A stretch of DNA of 64,000 nt from an uncultured Maribacter sp. (lineage in GTDB: Bacteria; Bacteroidota; Bacteroidia; Flavobacteriales; Flavobacteriaceae): positions 248,001 to 312,000 of the forward strand of contig NZ_CANMTX010000003.1 of NCBI RefSeq assembly GCF_947500985.1, read 5' to 3'. Below are positions 45,930 to 54,528 of the stretch, piece after piece; the first letter of the stretch is position 1; each line of letters opens with the position of its first letter. A program made the position numbers and the translations under genes. The notes beneath the pieces are model-generated. The model searched no databases, had not been told where the DNA came from, and saw nothing but the letters and a program-made list of their open reading frames with translations.

Positions 45930-45993
45930 TAGTTCTGAACATTTAGTTTACCTTTCAAGACAAGCCTTTGAAAATTAAACCCTCAATTAGAAA

Positions 45994-47400
45994 TTAAAAT
46001 TTGAAATACTCCTTTGCATTATTATAACTAATATCTTGTATAATTTGCCCCACTAATTCAAAATCTTGTGGTAGTTCTCCGCGTTGCATTTCTTGTCCGA
46101 AAAGGTTACAAACAATTCGTCTAAAATATTCATGCCTAGGGAATGAAAGGAAAGATCTTGAATCTGTCAACATTCCTATAAAACAGCTAATTAAACCCAT
46201 ATTAGACAGTGCATTTAGTTGTCTGGTCATACCATCTTTTTGATCCATAAACCACCAGCCAGAACCAAATTGCATTTTACCTTTTACCTTACCATCGTTA
46301 TAATTACCAATCATGGTGGCCAACACTTCATTGTCTGCCGGATTAAGATTATATAATATAGTTTTGGTAAGCTTGTCTTTTGAATCTAAGGCATTTAAAA
46401 AGCTTGAAAGTGTTCTTGCTTGAGAATAATCTCCTATAGAATCCCAACCAGTATCCGGACCTAAAATTCGGGTCATTCTCGCGTTATTATTTCGTAATGC
46501 ACCTAAATGAAATTGTTGTATCCATCCACGTGAATGGTATTGCTCACATAGAAATAATAATATCGCTGTTTGAAATTTCTCATCTTCTTCTAAAGATAAT
46601 TGCTTTCGCTCTGTTCTTTTTTGGAAAATATTCTCAATCTCAGCATCTGTAAATGATTTAAACGGAACATAGCTTAAACCATGATCGGATAGTGTGCATC
46701 CATTTTTAGCAAAATAATCTAAACGTACAGAAAGTGCATCACACAAATATTTATAAGAATCGATGTTTACATTACTAACAACTGAAAGTTTTTCTAAATA
46801 CTCAAGGTACGTATCGCTAGAAATCATAATAGCCTTATCTGGTCTAAAGGCTGTACTTACTTTGACATTAAAATTACTATTTCTTATTTTGACATGGTGA
46901 TCTAAGCTATCAATAGGATCTTCAGTAGTACAAATAACCTCAACTTTCATCTTCTTAATTAAACTTTGACAGCTATATTCTGAAGTTTGAAGTTTTGCTG
47001 TTGCCTCATCGTATATGTCGTTAGCCGTATCGGCGTTCAATAGCAAATCAATATCAAAATAGCGTTGAAGCTCTAAATGTGTCCAATGATATAAGGGATT
47101 TCTTAATGTATAGGGGACCGCTTTACCCCATTCAAGAAATTTCTCTTTATCTGGTTCGTTACCGGTTATATATTTTTCATCGATACCAAAGGTTCGCATC
47201 GCACGCCATTTATAATGGTCGCCATCATTCCAGATTTTGGTTAGATTTTCGAACTGCCGATTATTTGCAATTTCATCTGGTGGTAAATGACAATGGTAAT
47301 CTATAATTGGCATTTGCGAAGCGTAATCATGATAAAGCCTTTCCGCAAATTTATTTTCTAATAGAAAATCATCAGTTATAAAGGTTTTGTTTTTTGTCAT
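45994..47400 (-). CDS. uxaC: Glucuronate isomerase UxaC: D-glucuronate to D-fructuronate
   Basis: 468 residues from the ATG at 47400, close to E. coli UxaC (470). The frame has an upstream ATG at 47454, but MTKNKTFITDDFLLEN is the family start. Motifs: IIDYHCHLPP (metal-binding HxH), NRQFENLTKIWNDGDHYKWRAMR, CTTEDPIDSL, FHLGALRNNN, GSGWWFMDQKDGM and FLSFPRHEYFRRIVC. It takes glucuronate from MIOX or GH115 action to fructuronate. It leads the operon with the TRAP genes under a LacI-type operator. Confidence 0.97.
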   Translation of the reverse strand: MTKNKTFITDDFLLENKFAERLYHDYASQMPIIDYHCHLPPDEIANNRQFENLTKIWNDGDHYKWRAMRTFGIDEKYITGNEPDKEKFLEWGKAVPYTLRNPLYHWTHLELQRYFDIDLLLNADTANDIYDEATAKLQTSEYSCQSLIKKMKVEVICTTEDPIDSLDHHVKIRNSNFNVKVSTAFRPDKAIMISSDTYLEYLEKLSVVSNVNIDSYKYLCDALSVRLDYFAKNGCTLSDHGLSYVPFKSFTDAEIENIFQKRTERKQLSLEEDEKFQTAILLFLCEQYHSRGWIQQFHLGALRNNNARMTRILGPDTGWDSIGDYSQARTLSSFLNALDSKDKLTKTILYNLNPADNEVLATMIGNYNDGKVKGKMQFGSGWWFMDQKDGMTRQLNALSNMGLISCFIGMLTDSRSFLSFPRHEYFRRIVCNLFGQEMQRGELPQDFELVGQIIQDISYNNAKEYFKF

Positions 47401-47907
47401 ATCATTATTCTTCAATTGCAGTTTTACGCTTTTCAAATAGACACTACTTATCACATATTTAAAAACATCAATAACATCTTACATAAGAAGGCTATTTGTT
47501 TTAATCTTGAAAATGAAATTCAAATTAACACAAAAAGTAAACCTGACCTCTATTAATCTAAAAAGTGCTCAAAGAGGTACCTTTATTTAATGCAATCGAT
47601 TACACAAATATATTCAAATTTAAATATTCAGCAAATAATTACACTCAAAATTACATTTATCAATAATTTGAATGTTGGATAATAAATATTTCATAATCAA
47701 GCACTGAAATACACTGAACTAAACGCAATTTTTGTCATACTTATTCAAAAAAGCTTGAAAAAATACAAATCTGACAGTAAAAGTTAACTTTCAAATCGAA
47801 ACAAAACAGTCAAAACACCCTTGTTTCGTTAAATTGTTCATAAATACTATTATCTAATAGCCTCATAACTATATACAATTGACAAAGAATTGCGTAATTT
47901 GAATATT
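47401..47907. other. Divergent intergenic region upstream of uxaC
   Basis: About 507 nt of AT-rich sequence with no plausible gene. It holds the LacI-type operator at 47591-47604 and leaders for both flanking genes. Confidence 0.6.
47591..47604. promoter_or_regulatory. LacI-family operator upstream of uxaC
   Basis: TGCAATCGATTACA fits the LacI-family palindrome TGnAAnCGnTTnCA at every fixed position. It lies 190 nt upstream of the uxaC ATG, and a LacI gene lies at the other end of the uxaC-TRAP operon. Confidence 0.7.
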
Positions 47908-48156
47908 ATGTTAACTTTGAAAAAAAAGAAGCAAATGGAGTTACTTGAAAAAGCTCAAGAATTTATAGGTCGAAAAATGAGTAATATGTCTACCAGTGAC
48001 CGAGTAGAGGCATCGAGAGAGGCAAAAGCACTTATTTTAAGTATTAATGAAATATATAAGGAAACTAAAGACTCTAACTTAATGGATGTAATGAAAGAAG
48101 TTACAGTCAAAAAGAAGAAAATCGAGAAACGATTGAACGGAGTACCTTTGGTATAA
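47908..48156 (+). CDS. Small basic coiled-coil protein, unknown function
   Basis: 82 residues from the ATG at 47908; the frame extends to a TTG at 47890, but that start is less likely. It is lysine-rich and helical (LTLKKKKQMELLEKAQEFIG, EASREAKALILSINEIYKETK), with no signal peptide or membrane segment. I recognise no family. A strong terminator follows, which supports a real monocistronic gene. Confidence 0.6.
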   Translation: MLTLKKKKQMELLEKAQEFIGRKMSNMSTSDRVEASREAKALILSINEIYKETKDSNLMDVMKEVTVKKKKIEKRLNGVPLV

Positions 48157-48210
48157 GATTAATACATTTAAAGACTTATTAAAATTTCTTTTAAGAGTTT
48201 AATTGAAATA

Positions 48211-48246
48211 AAAAAATCCCTTGAACCAAGTTCAAGGGATTTTTTT
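48211..48246. terminator. Bidirectional terminator between the small protein gene and clpS
   Basis: An 11-bp perfect stem ATCCCTTGAAC/GTTCAAGGGAT with a 3-nt loop, A-run before and T-run after. It can serve both converging genes. Confidence 0.9.
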
Positions 48247-48289
48247 ATTTCAATATTATTTTAAACTTCTATAAAATATGAAGACTGAT

Positions 48290-48568
48290 TTAAACAATTT
48301 CTGCACTAAGTCCTGCTTGTAGTAATTTAGAACATTTTGGTTTCAACTCTTCATACTCACCAGTCTTAACTGTACACTTACCTTTGTAATGAACAATTAA
48401 AGAACATTGCTCAGCCTGCTCTGGTGAATGCTCACAAACAGACATTAATGTATTTATAACGTGATCAAAAGTATTGACCTCATCATTAAAAAGTACGATT
48501 TCATTCTGCTGAACCGTTTCTTCTTCTAAAAGTAATTCTTCGGAAATTTCTTCTCTTGTGCTCATCAT
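48290..48568 (-). CDS. clpS: ATP-dependent Clp protease adaptor ClpS
   Basis: About 92 residues from the ATG at 48568 (a second ATG is adjacent). The frame opens further upstream inside prmA, but the family begins near MSTREE. The ClpS core is clear: IVLFNDEVNTFDHVINTLMS with the conserved N-end-rule Asp-Glu region, SPEQAEQCSLIVHYKGKC, and VKTG. It delivers N-degron substrates to ClpAP/ClpCP. It lies 17 nt after prmA in the prmA-clpS order usual in Flavobacteriia. Confidence 0.93.
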   Translation of the reverse strand: MMSTREEISEELLLEEETVQQNEIVLFNDEVNTFDHVINTLMSVCEHSPEQAEQCSLIVHYKGKCTVKTGEYEELKPKCSKLLQAGLSAEIV

Positions 48569-48585
48569 ATTCCAATTAATACCTT

Positions 48586-49422
48586 CTAATTTACATATTT
48601 TGCGGCAACCCAATTATTGCGTTCAAGGTTTTTTTCGAACTTTAACGATAAATCAGTACATTTTTGCGTAATCATTTCTAAATCCTCAGTATAAAAACCA
48701 CTTAACAATAAAATACCTCCAGAATTTAAAGATTTCACATAGCTCGGTAAATCTGCCAACAAAATGTTTCTATTGATATTTGCGATGATCAAATCATACA
48801 TCTTACCCTGAAGCAAAGAGACATCACCTTCATATACAGAAATGAAGTCCATGTTATTACGCTCAACATTCTCCTTAGCATTCAAGTAACACCAATTATC
48901 AATGTCGATGGCATCTATAGTAGTAGCACCACGCATACCCGCAAGAATAGCTAAAACCCCTGTACCACTACCCATATCTAAAACAGTTTTCCCTTTTACA
49001 TCTAACTGTAAAATATGCTGCAACATCATATGGGTTGTTTCATGATGACCTGTACCAAAACTCATTTTGGGTTCAATAACAATGTCATAATCCACATTAA
49101 TAGCCTCATGAAAAGGGGCTCTTATCATACAAATATCATCAACGATAATTGGCTGAAAATTTTGTTCCCAAGTAGCGTTCCAGTTCTCTTGCTCTATTTC
49201 TTTATAGTCGTAGGTAAATGCATATCTCGAATTATGTAGTATCGGAAGATCCTCTAACATACCTTCAGACCAATCAGTTTTTTGAATGTATGCCAACACA
49301 TCATTTTCTTCTTCAACAAAACTTTCAAAACCGACTTCACCCAATTCTGCAATAAGAAGGTCTGAAGCCGGATCTTTAGGTTTTACCGTAAAACGGTATT
49401 CAATATATACTGTATTGCTCAT
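48586..49422 (-). CDS. prmA: Ribosomal protein L11 methyltransferase PrmA
   Basis: 278 residues. Motifs: WNATWEQNFQPI, PKMSFGTGHHETTHMML, and the SAM-binding VLDMGSGTGVLAI, followed by DIDNWCYLNAKENVERN and IIANINRNILL. It methylates L11 (known of the family). It sits between tpiA (15 nt) and clpS. Confidence 0.95.
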   Translation of the reverse strand: MSNTVYIEYRFTVKPKDPASDLLIAELGEVGFESFVEEENDVLAYIQKTDWSEGMLEDLPILHNSRYAFTYDYKEIEQENWNATWEQNFQPIIVDDICMIRAPFHEAINVDYDIVIEPKMSFGTGHHETTHMMLQHILQLDVKGKTVLDMGSGTGVLAILAGMRGATTIDAIDIDNWCYLNAKENVERNNMDFISVYEGDVSLLQGKMYDLIIANINRNILLADLPSYVKSLNSGGILLLSGFYTEDLEMITQKCTDLSLKFEKNLERNNWVAAKYVN

Positions 49423-49437
49423 TTTTGAATACTTCGC

Positions 49438-50187
49438 TTAAATAGCTTTAATGATAGCAATAAAATCGTCAGCAACTAATGAAGCACCACCGATTAAACC
49501 ACCGTCAACATCTGGTTTAGAAAAAATTTCTTCTGCATTACCTGGCTTAACACTACCACCGTAAAGAATAGTTACATTATTAGCTATAGTAGCATCAAAT
49601 GCTTCTGAAATAGTTTTACGGATAAATGCATGCATTTCTTGCGCTTGTTCAGGAGAAGCTGTCTCACCCGTACCAATTGCCCAAACTGGCTCGTATGCCA
49701 ACACAATATTAGTCCACGCAGAAGGTTCTAAACTAAATAGTACATTCTTCAACTGACTTTCAACTAAATTGAAATGGTTACCAGATTTACGATCTTCTAA
49801 TTCCTCACCAAAACAGAACATTACACGAATACCCTTATTTAAAGCTGTAATTACTTTCTTTGAAAGTATCTCATCGCCTTCACCAAAATACGCTCTTCTT
49901 TCTGAGTGACCGATAATTGCAGTATCAATGCCAATGTTCAATAACATATCTGCAGAAATTTCACCAGTAAAAGCACCACTTTCAGCATAATGCATGTTTT
50001 GTGCAATAACTTCAATTTTAGAACTTTCTAAAGAATGTACTGCGCTAGCCAAGTTTACATATGTTGGCGCTACCATCACTTCTGCATTCGTATCTGGCAA
50101 TTTTGCCGACAGCTCTGCTAAAAGTGTTTCAGTCTCTGCCAAATTCTTATTCATCTTCCAGTTACCCGCTACTATCTTTGCTCTCAT
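49438..50187 (-). CDS. tpiA: Triosephosphate isomerase
   Basis: 249 residues, full length. Catalytic residues are visible: K11 in GNWKMN, H94 in IIGHSERR, E166 in LAYEPVWAIGTG, and the phosphate loop LYGGSVKPGNA. It is a cytoplasmic glycolytic enzyme, in a row with the MauE/DoxX gene upstream and prmA downstream. Confidence 0.98.
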   Translation of the reverse strand: MRAKIVAGNWKMNKNLAETETLLAELSAKLPDTNAEVMVAPTYVNLASAVHSLESSKIEVIAQNMHYAESGAFTGEISADMLLNIGIDTAIIGHSERRAYFGEGDEILSKKVITALNKGIRVMFCFGEELEDRKSGNHFNLVESQLKNVLFSLEPSAWTNIVLAYEPVWAIGTGETASPEQAQEMHAFIRKTISEAFDATIANNVTILYGGSVKPGNAEEIFSKPDVDGGLIGGASLVADDFIAIIKAI

Positions 50188-50226
50188 GTTGTTTTATTTC
50201 TAATTATACTATTTCAGTTTATTATC

Positions 50227-51324
50227 TTAATTGAAGATTAAATCTTCTAAGTCGTTGTAATGCACTTTCTGTTTTATGGTTCCTTTTTCTAAAACTAAAA
50301 CTCCGGGGTTAGACCTAACTATGGTCTTCAATGTTGTCTCATCGGTAAAGTAAAAATTAAAACCTAGGTTATTCTCTTTTACCAAAGCATCAGTTTGATC
50401 TGGCCCAGATGCTGACATACCTATTACTTTATAGCCAGCTTTTATAGCCTTATCGGCTACTGTTTTAATATTCTTGAATTCATCTAAATTCGATTTTCTT
50501 AAATCGTAGGCTATGACCATAACCAATTTAGGTTCTTGTAATAAAGAAGCAGCAAAATCTTCTCCCTCTTGCTCTATGGTAAAATCATGAACAGGTGGTT
50601 CATAACCCGCTTGTATCTCTTCTGTTTCAACATCGATAAATTCCCCATCTACTGTTGGGTAATCTCCATTACTAATATGAATTTCTTCAGTACCATTTAC
50701 ATTAAATTTCCATCTGTATTCGAAAATAGCTTTAGGCGCATCATCTGGCGTACTCATACCCTCTTCAATGTTCTTGCCAATTTCATAAGGTCTAAAATCT
50801 ATTACCGGTAAGTGATTTAGAACATGGTATACGTACCCAATACAAGCTAATAATGATAGCATTAAAAGAGGCATTAAGGTTTTAGGTTTCACTAACGGTG
50901 TTATATATTTTCTACCTGCGTATATGATTAAAATCAATACCAAAAGCACCACATCTTTCGTAAAAGACTCCCAAGGGGTCAGCTTTATAGCATCACCGAA
51001 ACAACCACAATCAGTTACTTTATTGAAGTAAGCAGAATAAAAGGTTAGAAAAGTGAAGAAAACAATCATGGCAATCAGCGTCCATATGGTGATTTTACGT
51101 TTATAACCAAGTATAAGCATAACACCAACCATGACCTCAACAATCACCACAAGAATTGAAATTGCCAAAGCAAAAGGAGTTAGAAAAGGTAGATCTAACA
51201 CACCTTGACTAAAGTACTCTTCTAACTTAAAAGAAAAACCAACAGGATCGTTCAGCTTTATAAAACCGCTTATAATAAAAAGTATACCAACAAAAATTCT
51301 TACGACACCTACTAAATACTTCAT
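50227..51324 (-). CDS. BT_3928-type membrane protein: DoxX/MauE domain plus thioredoxin-like tail
   Basis: 365 residues. The first about 140 form a four-helix DoxX/MauE-like module (RIFVGILFIISGFIKLNDPVGFS, DCGCFGDAIKLTPWESF). Another helix follows at about 150-165, and then a soluble C-terminal domain with a thioredoxin-like peroxiredoxin pattern (LVMVIAYDLRKSN, NPGVLVLEKGTI) but no CxxC. It is a common Bacteroidota neighbour of tpiA and DUF1599. Its redox role is uncertain. Confidence 0.85.
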   Translation of the reverse strand: MKYLVGVVRIFVGILFIISGFIKLNDPVGFSFKLEEYFSQGVLDLPFLTPFALAISILVVIVEVMVGVMLILGYKRKITIWTLIAMIVFFTFLTFYSAYFNKVTDCGCFGDAIKLTPWESFTKDVVLLVLILIIYAGRKYITPLVKPKTLMPLLMLSLLACIGYVYHVLNHLPVIDFRPYEIGKNIEEGMSTPDDAPKAIFEYRWKFNVNGTEEIHISNGDYPTVDGEFIDVETEEIQAGYEPPVHDFTIEQEGEDFAASLLQEPKLVMVIAYDLRKSNLDEFKNIKTVADKAIKAGYKVIGMSASGPDQTDALVKENNLGFNFYFTDETTLKTIVRSNPGVLVLEKGTIKQKVHYNDLEDLIFN

Positions 51325-51332
51325 TCTTATTC

Positions 51333-51878
51333 TTATTTTGATTCTGAACCTAAATGTATCAATGCAAAAACCGCATAATTAATCATGTCTTGATAATTGG
51401 CATCTATACCTTCGCTTACCAAAGTTTTACCCTTATTATCTTCTATTTGCTTTACTCGAAGTAATTTTTGCAAAATTAAATCTGTAAGAGAACTAACTCT
51501 CATATCTCGCCAAGCCTCACCATAATCATGGTTCTTGTTCAACATCAATTCTTTGGTAATTTTAATATGCTTTGCATATAATTCTACCGCTTTTTCAGTA
51601 TTTAAATCGGGTTGATCAACAACACCAAGTTCTAATTGAATTAATGCCATTACCGAATAATTGATGATTCCGATAAACTCTGAACGTTCACCTTCATCAA
51701 CCTTACGAACATCGTTCTCTTGAAGACTACGTATACGTTGTGCCTTAATAAATATTTGATCTGTTAGCGATGGTAATCTTAAAATTCGCCATGCACTACC
51801 GTAATCTGTCATTTTTTTCTGGTACAGATTCAAACAAACCTCAATAACCTCATCGTATTCCTTTGCCGTATCTAGCAT
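51333..51878 (-). CDS. DUF1599 protein (nucleotide-modification-associated domain, duplicated)
   Basis: 181 residues made of two copies of the same motif: DYGSAWRILRLPSLTDQIFIKAQRI (about 23-47) and DYGEAWRDMRVSSLTDLILQKLLRV (about 122-146). The all-alpha fold is MazG-like, which suggests nucleotide binding or clean-up. It sits 8 nt before the DoxX-type gene and is divergent from folP, the conserved Flavobacteriia order. Confidence 0.9.
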   Translation of the reverse strand: MLDTAKEYDEVIEVCLNLYQKKMTDYGSAWRILRLPSLTDQIFIKAQRIRSLQENDVRKVDEGERSEFIGIINYSVMALIQLELGVVDQPDLNTEKAVELYAKHIKITKELMLNKNHDYGEAWRDMRVSSLTDLILQKLLRVKQIEDNKGKTLVSEGIDANYQDMINYAVFALIHLGSESK

Positions 51879-51981
51879 GTAATTCTATCTAATTTATGTA
51901 AATTTCGCTTAAATAATTGTAACCATCAAGATTGATGGTTTAAACTTGGAAAATGCCACAAATTCCTATTAAAAATTGATA

Positions 51982-52806
51982 ATGACCATAAATTGTAACG
52001 GTAAGCTTTTATCATTAGTTCAGCCCAAGGTAATGGGTATTCTGAACGTTACTCCCGATTCTTTTTTTGATGGCGGAAAATACAAAGACGAAAAGAGTAT
52101 TCTAAATCAAGTTGAAAAAATGCTAAACGAAGGCGCCACTTTTATTGATGTTGGGGCTTATAGTTCAAGACCCAGCGCTTTAGAAGTTGATGAAGCTACC
52201 GAGTTAAAGCGGATAGAACCCATTGTCAACTTAATTTTAAAGAATTTTCCAAACACCATACTCTCTATTGATACTTTTAGAAGTAATATCGCTAAAGCAT
52301 GTGTTGAAAATGGAGCTGCCATAATTAATGATATTTCTGCAGGATTGCAGGATAACAAGATGTTACCCACCATTGCTAAATTATACGTGCCATACATTAT
52401 GATGCATATGCGCGGTACGCCACAAACCATGCAACAACAAACAGATTACAAAGATATTTCGAAAGAGGTTCTTTCATTTTTTTCTGAAAGATTAGTTGCA
52501 GCTAAGGCATTAGGAATAAAAGATATTATTATTGACCCAGGATTTGGTTTTGCAAAGAATCTAGAACAAAACTACGAGCTTTTAAGCCAAATGGAAGTCA
52601 TGAATATCATTGAACACCCAATATTAAGCGGTATTAGCAGAAAATCGATGATTTACAAAACCTTAGACATAACTGCCGAACAAGCATTAAATGGCACGAC
52701 GGCATTACATATGGTCTGCCTACAGAAAGGGGCTAAAATTCTTAGAGTACATGACGTAAAAGAAGCAATGGAATGTGTAAAACTCTATGAACAATTAAAT
52801 GCCTAA
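51982..52806 (+). CDS. folP: Dihydropteroate synthase
   Basis: 274 residues from the ATG at 51982; a TTG at 51976 gives two extra residues. FolP motifs: VMGILNVTPDSFFDGGKY, FIDVGAYSSRP, LSIDTF, NDISAG, MMHMRGTPQTMQ, DPGFGFAKN, LSGISRKSMI and LRVHDVKEA. It joins pABA to the pterin diphosphate in folate synthesis. It is divergent from DUF1599 and upstream of cdaA. Confidence 0.97.
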   Translation: MTINCNGKLLSLVQPKVMGILNVTPDSFFDGGKYKDEKSILNQVEKMLNEGATFIDVGAYSSRPSALEVDEATELKRIEPIVNLILKNFPNTILSIDTFRSNIAKACVENGAAIINDISAGLQDNKMLPTIAKLYVPYIMMHMRGTPQTMQQQTDYKDISKEVLSFFSERLVAAKALGIKDIIIDPGFGFAKNLEQNYELLSQMEVMNIIEHPILSGISRKSMIYKTLDITAEQALNGTTALHMVCLQKGAKILRVHDVKEAMECVKLYEQLNA

Positions 52807-52860
52807 GTTTATATCTATTTGTTGTTATCAATTTTCTTAATTTTACTAAAACGGTACTGA

Positions 52861-53646
52861 TTGGATTTTTTAAATTTTATTGACTTTAAGATTACAGATG
52901 TTTTAGACATCATATTTGTTGCCGTACTTCTATACCATATCTACAAATTAGTTAGAGGATCGGTGGCCATCAATATTTTTATCGGTATTGTTATTGTCTG
53001 GGCTTTTTGGAAACTGACCGAATTGCTAGACATGCAAATGATTAGCAGTATGGTTGGTGCATTTATGCAAGTCGGACTTATTGCACTGATTATAGTTTTT
53101 CAGCAAGAGATCAGAAAATTCCTTTTAATGATCGGCTCTACCAATTTCGCTAACAAGAGAAATTTTGTAAAGCATTTTAAATTCTTAAAGCAAGAAGGCC
53201 TATCGACGGACACAGATGTAGATGCTATATTGAAAGCATGCGAGAAAATGGCTAGTACCAAAACAGGAGCTATTTTAGTTATTGAACGTAACAACTCCTT
53301 AGATTTTATTAAAAGTACAGGCGATCGTATGAATATTGAAATTAACCAACCTATTCTTGAAAGTATCTTTTACAAAAACAGCACACTTCATGATGGTGCT
53401 GCTGTTATTGTTGGAAATTACATTGTTGCTACTAGAGTGATTTTACCAGTTTCGAACGAGCGTAATATTCCGCTACGCTTCGGGTTACGACATAGAGCAG
53501 CCGTGGGTATTAGTGAAAAGACCGATGCCCTAAGCATCGTAGTAAGTGAAGAAACAGGGTTGATCTCTTATATTAAAAACGGAGAGTTTGTTCTCTATGA
53601 TTCCATCACCCAATTAGGGAATATGCTTAAACAAGATTTGATTTAG
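52861..53646 (+). CDS. cdaA: Diadenylate cyclase CdaA (c-di-AMP synthase)
   Basis: 261 residues beginning with TTG; no ATG lies upstream in frame, and the N-terminal helix region (FIDFKITDVLDIIFVAVLLY) is conserved. Two to three N-terminal helices (to about 85) precede the DAC domain with catalytic DGAAVIVGN and RHRAAVG motifs and IVVSEETG. It makes c-di-AMP from two ATP at the inner membrane. Its stop TAG shares its last base with the next gene's GTG start. Confidence 0.93.
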   Translation: MDFLNFIDFKITDVLDIIFVAVLLYHIYKLVRGSVAINIFIGIVIVWAFWKLTELLDMQMISSMVGAFMQVGLIALIIVFQQEIRKFLLMIGSTNFANKRNFVKHFKFLKQEGLSTDTDVDAILKACEKMASTKTGAILVIERNNSLDFIKSTGDRMNIEINQPILESIFYKNSTLHDGAAVIVGNYIVATRVILPVSNERNIPLRFGLRHRAAVGISEKTDALSIVVSEETGLISYIKNGEFVLYDSITQLGNMLKQDLI

Positions 53647-54425
53647 TGGAATGCAAAAACTGCCATACCAACCTTAGAACCGATTTCAGCTATTGCCCAG
53701 ATTGTGGAGCTAAGGTAATAAGGAACAGAATAACTTTAAAAAATTTAAGTTTCGATATTTTTGAAAGATATTTTAATTTAGATAACAGCTTCTTTAAAAC
53801 GTTTTTACATCTATTTTCAAAGCCAGAAGTAGTATTGCGTGGTTATATCTCAGGTACCCGAAAGAAATATTTAAATCCAATTAGTTATCTAGGTATAGCC
53901 TTAACCCTTTCTGGAATAACCGTTTTTTTGATTAAAAAATTCTATGCATCAAATATAGATTTTACAGGTGGGTCAAATAATATGAATCCTGAGTTTGCAG
54001 AGAAATATTCAGAATTTGTATTTGATTACAGTTCGTTTATGTTTTTAATATACTTTCCTATTTTAGCTTTTCCAGCTTATCTACTTTTCAATAAAATAAA
54101 ATACAACTTCTCAGAATACATTGTAGTTTTTATCTACATAATGGCTCATTATAGCATAGTAACATTTCCAATAGGCATAAGTACTTTAATTATTAATCCT
54201 GATTACTATGTGGAGATGAGTAAGCCTCTTCTAGGCGCAACCCTTCTTTATTCAATTTACGTTTTACAAAGATTAAATAGATTTTCAATTAAGAATCTAT
54301 TGTGGAAATCAGTGATTTACCTATTTTTAGTTGTTACTATCTTCTTTATTACAATAATGGGTATAATGCTTATTTTAATGCTTACTGGAGTATTTAATTT
54401 AAATGACTTCGCACCTGTAAAATAA
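53646..54425 (+). CDS. DUF3667 membrane protein with N-terminal zinc ribbon
   Basis: 259 residues starting with GTG, which overlaps the cdaA stop by one base. The zinc ribbon is CKNC...CPDC (residues 3-20). A DUF3667 region (FERYFNLDNSFFKTFLHLFSKPEVVLRGYISGTRKKYLNPISYL) and about five membrane helices follow. Its function is unknown. Translational coupling to cdaA suggests co-expression. Confidence 0.88.
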   Translation: MECKNCHTNLRTDFSYCPDCGAKVIRNRITLKNLSFDIFERYFNLDNSFFKTFLHLFSKPEVVLRGYISGTRKKYLNPISYLGIALTLSGITVFLIKKFYASNIDFTGGSNNMNPEFAEKYSEFVFDYSSFMFLIYFPILAFPAYLLFNKIKYNFSEYIVVFIYIMAHYSIVTFPIGISTLIINPDYYVEMSKPLLGATLLYSIYVLQRLNRFSIKNLLWKSVIYLFLVVTIFFITIMGIMLILMLTGVFNLNDFAPVK

Positions 54426-54528
54426 TAAGGATTTCATTTACGGTAGCTAATTTTCAAAAAACTCTTAAGTTTTTAAACAAATTTACATAGCTCTTTTTAC
54501 CGACTCATTTCAGAAAATGACGCCATAA

